Assembly: GCA_025454925.1 (NCBI GenBank) | Contig: JALONM010000003.1 | Coordinates: forward strand, 124,001-188,000 | Source: Cytophagaceae bacterium | GTDB taxonomy: Bacteria > Bacteroidota > Bacteroidia > Cytophagales > Cytophagaceae | DNA length: 64,000 nucleotides | Direction of reading: 5' to 3' | Shown here: positions 7,613 through 16,615 of the stretch, one piece after another | How the letters are laid out: each line of letters starts with the position of its first letter | How positions within the stretch are numbered: the first letter of the stretch is position 1 | Notes under the pieces: model-generated | Databases searched by the model: none | Told to the model about the DNA's origin: nothing | Seen by the model: the letters and a program-made list of their open reading frames with translations, nothing else | Program-made: the position numbers and the translations under genes

Positions 7613-8389
7613 ATGAAAAAAATCAAACTCCTCGTGGGATGTATGATGCTGATGGCATATACATTCTATGCACAACCTCTGAGTGTGGATGTACAACTGT
7701 CTGCCGGAAGTACACTGATGCAGGTAAACGATGAAGCTACCTCCAACAGCAATGGCCTGGATTCGAGAGGCTACCTCCGAGATCCTTCGGATGGTGAAAC
7801 GGGTAAACAAAAAGACGGTATGGCTTTGAGCGCCGGCGTATATGTTCAGTATGAACTAAAAAAGGGCATTGGAATATTCTCCGGTCTACATATTTTAGGA
7901 GCTGATTTTAGTTTGTTTAACCGCGATGGTAATTATAGGGGCACCTCTACCTATGCTCTCTCCTATTTGCAAATTCCTATCGGCGTATCGTATTTAAGTC
8001 CTGAAATAACAAGGCATTTAAAATTATATGGCCGGCTTGGAGCGAGTTTCGATCTTAAACTACAGGAAAAATTAAAAGGAGGCGATGGCGCACATTATTG
8101 GAATTTAGCCACCAACAACAGCAATGCCGATCCAACCCGGGGTCGCAATGGCAATGGAGAGTCGGTGGATTTATTTGCCCCTGTAAATGCCGGAATTCTA
8201 TTTTCGGTAGGTGCAGAATACAAGTTGGCCGACCAGTTGCGTCCTTTCCTGGGCTTCAGCATCAATCAAGGAGTAAGCAATTTGTTTAACTCCCAACTCT
8301 TGCACAACGATGTCAACAAAACTCCAGTCACAGAAAATTTAAGTTTACGCCTGGCCACCTTTGGCATCGACCTGGGGCTGCGCTTTTAA
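7613..8389 (+). CDS. Outer-membrane beta-barrel protein (porin-like)
   Basis: A 258-residue protein with a cleavable signal peptide (MKKIKLLVGCMMLMAYTFYA, cleavage near residue 20) followed by alternating amphipathic strands and a terminal strand LGLRF, whose last aromatic residue is the usual outer-membrane insertion signal. The composition and size suggest an 8- to 10-strand barrel of the PorT/OMP_b-brl type. The loop around residues 160-185 is rich in N, G and R. No catalytic motif is visible. The gene stands alone with a good terminator at 8413; function is unknown. Confidence 0.7.
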   Translation: MKKIKLLVGCMMLMAYTFYAQPLSVDVQLSAGSTLMQVNDEATSNSNGLDSRGYLRDPSDGETGKQKDGMALSAGVYVQYELKKGIGIFSGLHILGADFSLFNRDGNYRGTSTYALSYLQIPIGVSYLSPEITRHLKLYGRLGASFDLKLQEKLKGGDGAHYWNLATNNSNADPTRGRNGNGESVDLFAPVNAGILFSVGAEYKLADQLRPFLGFSINQGVSNLFNSQLLHNDVNKTPVTENLSLRLATFGIDLGLRF

Positions 8390-8412
8390 CTAGGTACCTA
8401 AGACCATATGGG

Positions 8413-8446
8413 GCAGGACTTCCTTCGGGTGGTCCTGCTTTTTTTT
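8413..8446 (+). terminator. Rho-independent terminator after the barrel gene
   Basis: GCAGGAC (8413-8419) pairs with GTCCTGC (8432-8438), extended by CC-TTCG-GG at the tip, then eight T residues. Confidence 0.85.
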
Positions 8447-8522
8447 GACGGAAACCTCAGTGGTTTGGTCAGATTCATGTTTTTGATTACATTTACCCGA
8501 CTTACCTCATTTGTAGTATTTT

Positions 8523-10274
8523 ATGTCAAGACTTTTACTGGTAGCTTTTTTCTTTGCCTGTTTGCTTGGTTCCGCCCAACAAGTGAAATTACCTGTATCG
8601 ATGGATGATTTTATTGAATATGCACCATCGGTTTCTCCGGACGGAAAATATTTGGTCTTTCAATCCAACAGAACCGGCATGTATGGTTTGTATGAATGCG
8701 AACTTAAGGCTGATGGACAATGGTCGGAAGCTCGTTCCTTGGATAAACTGAACGATTGGAGCAAGCCGCAGCGGCTTATTGGCGGACCTTGCTACAGTGC
8801 TGATGGAAACAGCTTGTATTTTTGCGCGTTGAAAGATGGTGGCTACGGAGAAATGGATATTTACGTTGCTACGAAAAAAAACAATCAGTGGACGAATCCA
8901 GAAAATCTTGGTTCGAGAATAAATTCAGAACATATCGAAACATTTCCCTCCATTTCGGCAGACCAGAAAACTTTATTTTTTTCACGTACATTACTTGGAG
9001 ACACCAGCCGTTGTCCGAAATTAATGAAATCAGAGAAAGACGAGAACGGTCGTTGGAAAGATGCCGTTGAGGTAAATGCAACAGAGTCGTGCGCCAAAAC
9101 TCCGCGCTTGCTTTACGACCAGAATTATTTATTGCTTTCCGGAAAATCAGCTGGAAGCTTTGATATTGTTCGCTTAAAATTATCGAACGGGCAATATCAG
9201 GAAGCGATGCCCATGAAATTCGCCAATCAGTCGACACAGCAGGAAACGGGCGCCAGCTTGTCGAAGCGTGAAGATATGCTGGTGTTTGCCTCGAACGGAG
9301 ACTTGTTTTTCCATCCCATACCCAACGAGTACCGTATGCACGGAAAAGTATGGAACGGAACTGTTATCGATAAAGAAAATAAGAAAGGTATACCTGCACT
9401 TTTATATGTAATCGATACCCTGGCTAAAGACACGGTATATAGAGTGAAAGCCAACGATCAAGGCAAATACAGTTTGAACCTGCCCCCGTTTTCAGGGATC
9501 AAAGTATTGGTAAAAGCTGAAAAATATTATTCCTATCAGGAAACGGTAGCCATTTCAGAAGCCGATCCTTTTGAACTGGTGACCAGAACCATTGAATTAA
9601 AGCCTTACAAACGTGAAGTGATTTTTAAAGTATCGGATTCCGAAAGCAATAAATCGCTGAAAGTAAAAATAAAAGTGACCAATATCGATACCAAAGAGGA
9701 GTCGATCATCGATGCGGAAGGCAGTCGCGATGGGCAATATGCCATTAACCTGAGAGAGGGAAATAAATACAATATTGAAATCAGCAGCATCGAAGGCTAT
9801 GCTTTTGTGAACCAAACGATCGATGTACCGACCCAATCGGAGAATATAGTGGCGAATAACAGCGTGGCCTTAAATACGGAAAAAATTTCTATGCCGGTGG
9901 ATATTAAGCTGCAGCCATTAAAGGATAACACCAAACTGGAATTGAAAGACATTTACTTTGAATCGAATAGCGCTGCTTTATCAGACTCTTCATACAAAGA
10001 ATTGGCTCGTGTAATAGACTTAATGAAAGTTAACAAAAGTGCGAAGATAGAAATTTCGGCCCATACCGATGACTTAGGCACTGACGAATACAACAATACC
10101 TTATCGCAAAAGCGTGCCCAGGAAATCGTAAAATACCTGGTTTCAAAAGGTGTTTCTTCGAGCAAACTGGTGGCTAAAGGGTATGGAAAAACCAAGCCCA
10201 AAGTGGCGAATACTAGCGATGAAAACAGGGCGATCAACCGCCGTGTGGAAATGAAAATTCTGGATATTAAATAA
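8523..10274 (+). CDS. OmpA family protein with PD40 propeller repeats
   Basis: A 583-residue exported envelope protein. A signal peptide (first ~18 residues, ending GSAQQ) precedes several PD40/WD40-like beta-propeller blades (S-P-D-G-K-Y-L-V-F, S-A-D-G-N-S-L-Y-F, S-A-D-Q-K-T-L-F-F) in residues ~30-270. Carboxypeptidase-regulatory-like beta domains follow (~275-450), and an OmpA peptidoglycan-binding domain closes the protein (~475-583; DIYFESNSAAL, AHTDDLGTDEYN, LSQKRA, NRRVEMKI). Such proteins anchor the outer membrane to the cell wall in Bacteroidota and often accompany T9SS or gliding components. A second protein of the same architecture occurs at 30408. Confidence 0.88.
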   Translation: MSRLLLVAFFFACLLGSAQQVKLPVSMDDFIEYAPSVSPDGKYLVFQSNRTGMYGLYECELKADGQWSEARSLDKLNDWSKPQRLIGGPCYSADGNSLYFCALKDGGYGEMDIYVATKKNNQWTNPENLGSRINSEHIETFPSISADQKTLFFSRTLLGDTSRCPKLMKSEKDENGRWKDAVEVNATESCAKTPRLLYDQNYLLLSGKSAGSFDIVRLKLSNGQYQEAMPMKFANQSTQQETGASLSKREDMLVFASNGDLFFHPIPNEYRMHGKVWNGTVIDKENKKGIPALLYVIDTLAKDTVYRVKANDQGKYSLNLPPFSGIKVLVKAEKYYSYQETVAISEADPFELVTRTIELKPYKREVIFKVSDSESNKSLKVKIKVTNIDTKEESIIDAEGSRDGQYAINLREGNKYNIEISSIEGYAFVNQTIDVPTQSENIVANNSVALNTEKISMPVDIKLQPLKDNTKLELKDIYFESNSAALSDSSYKELARVIDLMKVNKSAKIEISAHTDDLGTDEYNNTLSQKRAQEIVKYLVSKGVSSSKLVAKGYGKTKPKVANTSDENRAINRRVEMKILDIK

Positions 10275-10286
10275 GCTTCAACTTTT

Positions 10287-10334
10287 CTCAAAATAGAAAG
10301 CACCTGTGGCAACACAGGTGCTTTCTATTTTGAG
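10287..10334. terminator. Long perfect hairpin terminator
   Basis: A 22-bp perfect stem (10287-10308 with 10313-10334) closed by a GCAA tetraloop, 12 nt after the OmpA stop. The descending arm includes TTTCTATTTT. It can work in both directions, also ending the convergent arsA transcript. Confidence 0.8.
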
Positions 10335-10426
10335 GGTATCCCCTTCAGTGCCTACTCGAAAATGACTTCTTGTGCCTCTAGTTTTACTATAGTAAATAAA
10401 ACTTTATTACCTCCGATTCTATAAAA

Positions 10427-10537
10427 TCAATACGAGATTTTTAACTCGAAATTTTCTTCGCAGGAATGCAATGGGCATTTCTTACTAACAGGATTCATTG
10501 GACAACATTCGTAACCTTTGGTTTTGGTTTCTACTTC
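10427..10537 (-). other. Cys-rich +1-frame extension following the arsA stop
   Basis: Directly after the last arsA codon, the +1 frame stays open for 36 codons and encodes a peptide containing YECCPMNPVSKKCPLHSC: four cysteines in a C-C-x8-C-x4-C arrangement. The frame joins arsA at AAA-TGA-A, where skipping one base at the stop would fuse it to the ATPase. It has no ATG start before the first cysteines; an internal ATG at 10498 would give only 23 residues. It may be a programmed frameshift tail, a decayed gene, a sequencing indel or chance. Its thiol content next to a metalloid ATPase is suggestive, but no function is established. Confidence 0.3.
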
Positions 10538-12320
10538 ATTTTGATGAATGCTGTTGGTTTATATATTTATCTAAAAGTGCAGGCAAAAGTTTTTTCTCTG
10601 CAATAAAGGGGATACCGAAAGTCCTTTCCGAATAGATTGACTGAATGGTATTCATAACTTTTGCTTCGGCGTTGGCGCGACTTTTAAGCAAGGGATCCAA
10701 AATGCCCTCAAGCATGGAAAGACTTTGGTTAATTAACCAGGCATAGGGTTTTATGCCGGCTCTTTTTAAATCGTCTTGTAAGGTACCTGCTTCGCGCATT
10801 GGAGTTGTTTCGGGCAAGGTTACCAGAATTATTTTTGACAATGCAGGATCCTGCAAAGACATGTAGGGTGTGCGAAGCTTACCAGCACTGGTACTATTTC
10901 TCATTATATCTCGATGGTAACTTCCGGCGGTGTCTAAGAGCAATAGCGTATGCCCTGTAGGTGCGGTATCCATTACCACAAACTTTCTTTTGGACATACT
11001 GATGGCTTTTGAAAAAGCATGGAAGACGGCAACTTCTTCCGTACAAGGAGATTTTAAATCTTCAAGTATTAACTTTTTCGCTTCTTCGGATTGACCTTGG
11101 CCTTTATGTTCTAAAATTTTTTCTATATACCGCTGTGTTTCTACTTTGGGATCAATGCGTTCTACTGTTAATGTTGCGGGCAGCTCGCCCAGTTGTTCAA
11201 TAAAATCCTGAATATGTGCGGCAGGGTCGGTTGTAGACAGAAGCACGTCCATTCCCTTTTTGGCAAGCATAACCGCTATAACCGTTGCGGCAATAGTTTT
11301 GCCTACGCCTCCTTTGCCCATTGTCATTATTAATCCGTTTTGTTTATGATCGCAAAGTTCATCAACGAGTTGATCTATTCCCTTTATTGCCTGGGATGAA
11401 GTCACCGATTCTAGTACCTGACGTTGGGTAATTGAACGTTGAAGTTGAGGATTAAACAGAGAACGGAGTTTTTGAATTCCCAAAATATTATAGGGTAAGA
11501 GCGGAAAGGTTTTTACTGGTAATGCTTGTAAATTGTGGGGAATGGTATGGAGTTGTTCGTTGGCCATTGCTTCCATTTTTATAGCGAGTAGGTCATCCTT
11601 GGCAATAGCTTTAAACACCCCGTTTATATACAAAAATTGGTTGCTCATGCCGAGTTCGTACAATTCAGTGCTTGTTCGCGAGGCTTCTTTTAAGGAGGCT
11701 TTGTCGGCCCTCGATACAATATAAAAACTGGTTAACGATGCATCCTTTAGTCTTTTTACAACGGTCTGGTATCTTTCCCTTCCACTTTTAAGAGCAGAGG
11801 TAGGTCCCAGGCAAGAAGCTCCTTCAGGATTTTCTTCGGTAAAGCTCGACCAGGCGGCAGGCAGTTCCAACAGTCGCAAGGTATGACCTGTGGGAGCGGT
11901 ATCGAAAATAATAACATCAAACTTTTCTCCTTCTGTTTCGCCTGAAACAAAACGGGAAAATTCATCAAACGATGCAATTTCAGTGGTACAAGCACCCGAT
12001 AGATCTTCTCTTATTTTTTGTATTTCTTCTTTCGTTGCAATTCCTGCCAGTGGCTGAGTGACTCTATTCCGGTATTCTTCTGCTGAATTTTCGGGGTTGA
12101 TATTGATCGCATACAAATTACTAATTCCTGCTACTGGATTGATGTTTTCGTTTACAGGACTTTCCAATACATCTTTTAAATTTGAGGCGGGGTCGGTACT
12201 TACAAGCAAAACAACTTTTCCTGCATCGGCCATTTCGATTGCGGTGGCGCATGCCAGTGATGTTTTTCCTACTCCACCTTTACCAGTAAAAAACAAATAA
12301 ATGGTTTGGGGATTTGTCAT
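10536..12320 (-). CDS. arsA: ArsA-type arsenical pump-driving ATPase (two-domain)
   Basis: A 594-residue fused ATPase with two homologous halves, each with a deviant P-loop GKGGVGKT (residues 13-20 and 335-342) and a switch motif DTAPTGHTL (~140 and in the second half). Three cysteines, C111 (SGACTTE), C170 (GASCLGP) and C426 (SPCTEE), sit where the E. coli ArsA metalloid site has C113, C172 and C422, so it should bind As(III) or Sb(III) rather than act as a Get3-type targeting factor. In other bacteria ArsA drives efflux through the ArsB membrane pump. No arsR, arsB, arsC, arsD or acr3 is in the flanking sequence, so it is an orphan. See the unusual Cys-rich frame overlapping its stop. Confidence 0.9.
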   Translation of the reverse strand: MTNPQTIYLFFTGKGGVGKTSLACATAIEMADAGKVVLLVSTDPASNLKDVLESPVNENINPVAGISNLYAININPENSAEEYRNRVTQPLAGIATKEEIQKIREDLSGACTTEIASFDEFSRFVSGETEGEKFDVIIFDTAPTGHTLRLLELPAAWSSFTEENPEGASCLGPTSALKSGRERYQTVVKRLKDASLTSFYIVSRADKASLKEASRTSTELYELGMSNQFLYINGVFKAIAKDDLLAIKMEAMANEQLHTIPHNLQALPVKTFPLLPYNILGIQKLRSLFNPQLQRSITQRQVLESVTSSQAIKGIDQLVDELCDHKQNGLIMTMGKGGVGKTIAATVIAVMLAKKGMDVLLSTTDPAAHIQDFIEQLGELPATLTVERIDPKVETQRYIEKILEHKGQGQSEEAKKLILEDLKSPCTEEVAVFHAFSKAISMSKRKFVVMDTAPTGHTLLLLDTAGSYHRDIMRNSTSAGKLRTPYMSLQDPALSKIILVTLPETTPMREAGTLQDDLKRAGIKPYAWLINQSLSMLEGILDPLLKSRANAEAKVMNTIQSIYSERTFGIPFIAEKKLLPALLDKYINQQHSSK

Positions 12321-12642
12321 ATTTCAATGTTGGTTGAATGAATTATCTATTGGTGTAGCATTGCCGAAGTACGATGCGCCGATAGCAGCTTAGCGCTTCG
12401 AAATCCACCAAGGTTAAGTGCGCACTATACCATGTATAATGCTAAACAGTACTTCTTTCCTAGTAGTTCGTAATCGGAAAAGTATCTTTGTATTTTTTAA
12501 AAAGCAAGATGCATTTTTTGTGCAGAACTACCGTGGAGAGTGGTGATTTTCTAACCGATTGCCTGGATGGAATATTTTTCGGGTAGTTGGAGGGGCTAAA
12601 AAAAGTCTCGATGGTCAGCAATGCTTTCCTGGAAAGCGGGAT

Positions 12643-12657
12643 TTCTATTGAGAAAAG
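12643..12657 (-). repeat. Solo end of CAATAGAA repeat
   Basis: TTCTATTGAGAAAAG is the exact reverse complement of the 15 bases at 38918-38932 and shares its core with the hairpins at 24375-24422 and 39063-39092. No partner end was found within about 170 bases, so it looks like a solo or decayed end. Confidence 0.45.
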
Positions 12658-12762
12658 TCGGGTGAATGATACCCTACCTTGGTTTGCTGATTTTTTTTTG
12701 TATGAGTAGGAATGCTTGGTCTGCCCTACTTCTCTTTCCTGGGTATTATGTATGCAGTTTAA

Positions 12763-12807
12763 AACGAAAAAGAGTCTGACGTAATTCTTTGCCCGACTCT
12801 TTTCGTT
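12763..12807 (-). terminator. Hairpin terminator candidate
   Basis: AACGAAAAAGAGTC pairs with GACTCTTTTCGTT, with one bulged A and an 18-nt loop. On the minus strand it lies about 100 nt after the DUF4468 gene, beyond the repeat copy. Confidence 0.5.
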
Positions 12808-12820
12808 ATTGAATTTTTAG

Positions 12821-12893
12821 CGGCCTGGATGGAGTGGAAAGCCCGTGGCGCGGGAAGCGCCACGGCTTGAAGGGACAGCCAGATAAGCCGCCC
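12821..12893 (+). repeat. Structured intergenic repeat, copy A (degenerate)
   Basis: Shares GGATxGAGTGGAAAGCC with copies B and C. It contains the hairpin GTGGCGC-GGGAA-GCGCCAC within AAGCC...GGCTT, then a degenerated ACAGCC region and a final GCCC. The second hairpin seen in copies B and C is largely lost. Confidence 0.55.
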
Positions 12894-12910
12894 AAATCCT
12901 TTAGAAAATA

Positions 12911-13450
12911 TTACCAATCGTTGCCAGGTGTAGGTGCAGCAACGTTGGCCATTTTATTTTTGATGCTTTCGATTAATTTGTCGGTTTGATCCATCACAGA
13001 ACGCTTGATGGTTCCCCACCCGGCCAGGGTAAGGGTGTGCTTGCCGCATTCGGGCAGAGTACCTTCTAATTTTCCGCCGCTTGCTTTATCGCCGCTGTGC
13101 ACAAAATTGGTGATGGTGTAACGATATTTTCCATCTTTTACCTGTATGGTCACCAAAAAATCTACCACGCCGGAATGTTGTATTCCTGGCTGAGGTGCGG
13201 GATAGCTCACTTTGAATTGTCCTTTGTATTGATAGGTGCCATTGGCGGCATCGTCTTTTACCGTATTTTTTCCGGAGATGCCCAAGTTTTTGGCCAGTTG
13301 GTAGAGCTCATCTTTTGTTTTTCCGGGCAGCTCAATTTTTTCCTGAAAGGTAATTCGCTTGGTAGCGGTATCGATGGGAAAGGTTTTGGTTTGCGCTGAA
13401 GCCATCCACGTTGACAGCAGCAATGCCAGACTTACAAATACAATTTTCAT
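12911..13450 (-). CDS. DUF4468-like secreted protein
   Basis: A 179-residue protein with a signal peptide (first ~19 residues, ending MASAQ) and a single domain that I match to DUF4468, a TBP-like fold found mainly in Bacteroidota. Typical pieces are the early FPIDTATKRITFQEKIELPG segment, a central beta strand series with VxDGKYRYTITNF, and a terminal helix preceding a short P-rich tail. It is probably periplasmic or outer-membrane associated. No catalytic motif is seen and no function is known for the family. It lies alone between a repeat copy and rlmN. Confidence 0.65.
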   Translation of the reverse strand: MKIVFVSLALLLSTWMASAQTKTFPIDTATKRITFQEKIELPGKTKDELYQLAKNLGISGKNTVKDDAANGTYQYKGQFKVSYPAPQPGIQHSGVVDFLVTIQVKDGKYRYTITNFVHSGDKASGGKLEGTLPECGKHTLTLAGWGTIKRSVMDQTDKLIESIKNKMANVAAPTPGNDW

Positions 13451-13644
13451 AACTTTTATTTGATACGTTTACGTTTTATTAAATCGCCGCACCACACACC
13501 TGAACGGCTATTCTTGCATGCATAGCTAAACAGCGCATTCATTGGTAAACCAAGTACGCTGCTGCCAATTTATACCTGACAAATATAATTCCAAATATAC
13601 ACGTAAGCTTGCTTATTTAGGAACGTTTGAATAGAGTATCGTGT

Positions 13645-14685
13645 CTATTTTTTGTTGGCCAGTTGTCCACATGCGGCGTCAATGTCCTTGCCGCGGCTCT
13701 TGCGCACATTTACTACCAGTCCTTTCGATTCAAGAAAGTGTTTGAATTTGGCGAGCCGGTCTTCGGTGGTATTGATGAATTGAGCCTCTTGGATAGGATT
13801 GTATTCGATGATGTTGATTTTGCAGGGAAACCGTTTGGAGAACAAATACAATTCTTTGGCGTCTTCGAGGCCATCGTTGAACTGATTAAAAACGATGTAT
13901 TCGAGGGTAATTTTATTTCCTGTTTTCTGATAAAAGTGTTGCAATGCCGAAGCCAAGGCATCGAGTGAATTGGATTCGTTGATGGGCATTATCTCGTTGC
14001 GCTTTTGATCGTTGGCGGCATGAAGCGAGAGGGCGAGATTGAACTTTACTTCATCGTCGCCTAGTTTTTGTATCATTTTGGCGATGCCCGCGGTGGAAAC
14101 AGTAATGCGTTTGGGCGACATGCCTAAGCCTTCGGGAGAACAGATCTTAGTCACCGACTCAAGGGTATTCTGATAATTGAGCAGGGGCTCGCCCATGCCC
14201 ATGTATACGATGTTGGTGAGTGGGGTTTGGTAATGCAGTTCGGCTTGCTGTCGCAACAATACCACCTGATCGTAAATTTCTGCTGCCTCGAGGTTGCGCT
14301 TGCGCTCCATGTAGCCGGTAGCGCAAAATTTGCAAGTAAGAGAGCAGCCAACCTGGGAGCTGATGCAGGCAGTCATCCGATCGTCGGCAGGTATTAAAAC
14401 ACCTTCGACTAAAAATCCTTCATGCAATTGGAAAGAGGATTTGATGGTGCCATCCTGGCTGACTTGCTTTTTATGAACTTTTACTGATTTAATATCAAAA
14501 TGAGCCTGAAGCAAGTCTCTCATTTTTTGACTCAGGTTGGACATTTGTTGAAAATCAACACAAGATTTTTTCCACAACCATTCTTCAATTTGCTTGGCCC
14601 TGAATGCAGGCTCTCCGTGCGCCTGTAAAAAGGCGACCAGGTCTTCCCGTTTGGTTTTTCGAATATCTTTTCTCGCTTCCGACAT
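13645..14685 (-). CDS. rlmN: 23S rRNA (adenine-2503-C2)-methyltransferase
   Basis: A radical SAM enzyme that methylates A2503 of 23S rRNA and A37 of some tRNAs. The C-x3-C-x2-C cluster motif reads CSLTCKFC, followed by ATGYMERKRNL and YMGMGEPLLNY, which are hallmarks of RlmN. The C-terminal cysteine needed for methyl transfer is present in DAACGQL. The length, about 346 residues from the ATG at 14685, is normal. A TTG-initiated frame from 14733 would add 16 residues without conservation. It is a housekeeping gene, divergent from the transglycosylase gene at 14917. Confidence 0.95.
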   Translation of the reverse strand: MSEARKDIRKTKREDLVAFLQAHGEPAFRAKQIEEWLWKKSCVDFQQMSNLSQKMRDLLQAHFDIKSVKVHKKQVSQDGTIKSSFQLHEGFLVEGVLIPADDRMTACISSQVGCSLTCKFCATGYMERKRNLEAAEIYDQVVLLRQQAELHYQTPLTNIVYMGMGEPLLNYQNTLESVTKICSPEGLGMSPKRITVSTAGIAKMIQKLGDDEVKFNLALSLHAANDQKRNEIMPINESNSLDALASALQHFYQKTGNKITLEYIVFNQFNDGLEDAKELYLFSKRFPCKINIIEYNPIQEAQFINTTEDRLAKFKHFLESKGLVVNVRKSRGKDIDAACGQLANKK

Positions 14686-14892
14686 GATAACAAAGGTACG
14701 ATTTTGTTCGTTGAATAGTAGTACCTGAATCAAATACCTTCGGTGCGAGCGCGAACCTGAATAAAATAGGGAATCACCGTGGTTTGGGTACCAAAGTTAA
14801 CATAAAAGTAAAACCCTTATCGTTTTTTTGAAAGCGGAAAAATTTATGACAGGTATTCCTTGTGCAGGAGCGCTTCAATTCAAAAAAAATGA

Positions 14893-14900
14893 TAACTTTG
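14893..14900 (+). promoter_or_regulatory. Candidate -7 box of the mltD-like gene
   Basis: TAACTTTG fits TAnnTTTG and lies 17 nt before the GTG start, implying a very short leader. No clear -33 TTTG was found. Confidence 0.4.
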
Positions 14901-14916
14901 TATTACTTAACAAGTT

Positions 14917-16434
14917 GTGAAGAAAGTAAAAAACTATAAAGGCTGGCTTAGTGCCTTACTCCTGGTGACTTGGATGGCCCATGCACAAGTAGATTCTTCG
15001 TCCTTCCGGGAGGAAGACGATACTGTGCCACCAGACAGCGTTTTGCAGGCAGATAAAGTCTTGGAAGGCGACACCATTGTGGAGGAAGTAGCCATTGAAA
15101 ATCCGGATAGCTCTGCGCTGGTTCCCAAAGACAGTGTGGCGGCAATTCCTGAAGACGTAGATCCGGATGCGGCGCTCATCCAGGAGCGTTTGAAAAATCT
15201 CCAAAACAACGTAGCCCTTACTTACAACAAGCGTGTAAAAGGTTTTATCGATTACTTCACCATACGCAACCGCAACTACCTGCTGGTGATGGAGCGAAGA
15301 AAGCACCAGTATTTCCCCATCTTTGAAGCGATCCTGAAAAAAAACGGACTGCCGGATGAAATCAAATATTTATCGGTAGTAGAATCAGGGCTTAATCCCT
15401 TTGCTGTTTCACCGGTAGGGGCCGCCGGATTGTGGCAGTTTATGCCGGGTACAGGAAGGGAAGTGGGTCTGATTGTTAACGAATACATCGACGAGCGCCT
15501 GGATCCTTACCGCGCAACCGAAGCAGCCTGTATCTATCTGTCGCGCTTGTATCGTTCTTTTGGAGACTGGGAGCTTGCCCTGGCTTCTTATAACTGCGGC
15601 CCGGGGGTGGTACGAAAAGCCATGCGTAAGTCAGGCCGAAATTCGTTTTACGGCATCTATGATTTTTTACCCCGTGAAACCAGAAGCTACGTGCCCCAAT
15701 ATACTTCCATTGCGTATGTAATGAATCACTTTCCCCATTACAATATGGTAGCGGATTCGCTGCAATACTTGCCGTTGACCGATACTGTATATTTCGACCA
15801 GTTAATCAACTTTCAGATTTTTTGTGAATCGTTGAATATTTGTTACGAAGACTTCTCACGTCTCAATCCAGCCTTGAGAACCAATATTCTTCCGGAGCAC
15901 ATGCGGTATCCGATACGCTTGCCGAAAGATAAAATGGTGGAGTACTGGGCCAGAAGATCGGAAATTAATTCCTGTTCGAACGTTCAAACAGAACCAGTAG
16001 AAGTCTTAACAACCAATAAACTCCGCTATCAGAAATCTTCGGGAACCACCGCTTCACATACCAATACTGCGTATCGTCAGAAAATCATTCATACGGTAAA
16101 GCGGGGAGATGTATTGGGCAAAATAGCCGGTAAATATGGTGTTAGCAGCGCTCAGATAAGAGCCTGGAATCATCTTAAAGGAAATACGATTAAACTAGGG
16201 CAGAAATTGGTAATTTACCGGGTTCGTTACGGCAGCAGCAGTTCAGGTACTTCCGTAGCGAAATCAAATTCCAATCCATCCTCCTCTGCGCCCAAGTATC
16301 ATTATGTGCAGCCAGGCGATTCCCTATGGTCTATTTCTAAGAAGTATGGAGGAGTTTCGGTTGAAAAGATCAAAAAACTGAATAACCTCAAAGACAACAA
16401 TATCAAGGTTGGACAAAAATTACAGCTCATATAG
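14917..16434 (+). CDS. Membrane-bound lytic transglycosylase, MltD-like, two LysM domains
   Basis: A 505-residue murein hydrolase that cleaves the glycan strand of peptidoglycan to form 1,6-anhydromuramyl ends. After a signal peptide (ends near MAHAQ, residue 24) and an acidic linker comes an SLT domain (~130-300): the catalytic glutamate E156 lies in VVESGLNP, followed by GAAGLWQFMPGTGRE and LALASYNCGPG. Two LysM peptidoglycan-binding domains follow (~388-432 and ~455-505; both with GD-x-L and a closing K-x-GQKL). The start is GTG at 14917. No lipobox is seen. The arrangement equals MltD of proteobacteria, including the pre-LysM spacer. Confidence 0.9.
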   Translation: MKKVKNYKGWLSALLLVTWMAHAQVDSSSFREEDDTVPPDSVLQADKVLEGDTIVEEVAIENPDSSALVPKDSVAAIPEDVDPDAALIQERLKNLQNNVALTYNKRVKGFIDYFTIRNRNYLLVMERRKHQYFPIFEAILKKNGLPDEIKYLSVVESGLNPFAVSPVGAAGLWQFMPGTGREVGLIVNEYIDERLDPYRATEAACIYLSRLYRSFGDWELALASYNCGPGVVRKAMRKSGRNSFYGIYDFLPRETRSYVPQYTSIAYVMNHFPHYNMVADSLQYLPLTDTVYFDQLINFQIFCESLNICYEDFSRLNPALRTNILPEHMRYPIRLPKDKMVEYWARRSEINSCSNVQTEPVEVLTTNKLRYQKSSGTTASHTNTAYRQKIIHTVKRGDVLGKIAGKYGVSSAQIRAWNHLKGNTIKLGQKLVIYRVRYGSSSSGTSVAKSNSNPSSSAPKYHYVQPGDSLWSISKKYGGVSVEKIKKLNNLKDNNIKVGQKLQLI

Positions 16435-16615
16435 CAACTATTTTGGGGGTACCCGGTTAACTTTTTACCATTCCTGCAAGTCTAACAACAGAGCGATCTC
16501 TTTTTAAAGGAAGGATTCGTTCCATGTGAATAATGTTTTACTTAATTCATTTTCGTCCTACCCCCAATATTTTGGTATCAAAATTGATTAAAATGTTGGA
16601 TCAAGAAAAATCACT

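Larger units (their letters stand above)
12321..12910. other. 590-base intergenic region with repeats
   Basis: No convincing gene on either strand. It contains TTCTATTGAGAAAAG (12643-12657), one copy of the CAATAGAA repeat end; a bulged hairpin (12763-12807) that fits a terminator; and a degenerate copy of the structured repeat (12821-12893). The rest is unassigned and contains the upstream region of arsA. No Bacteroidota -7 box was found close to the arsA start. Confidence 0.5.
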
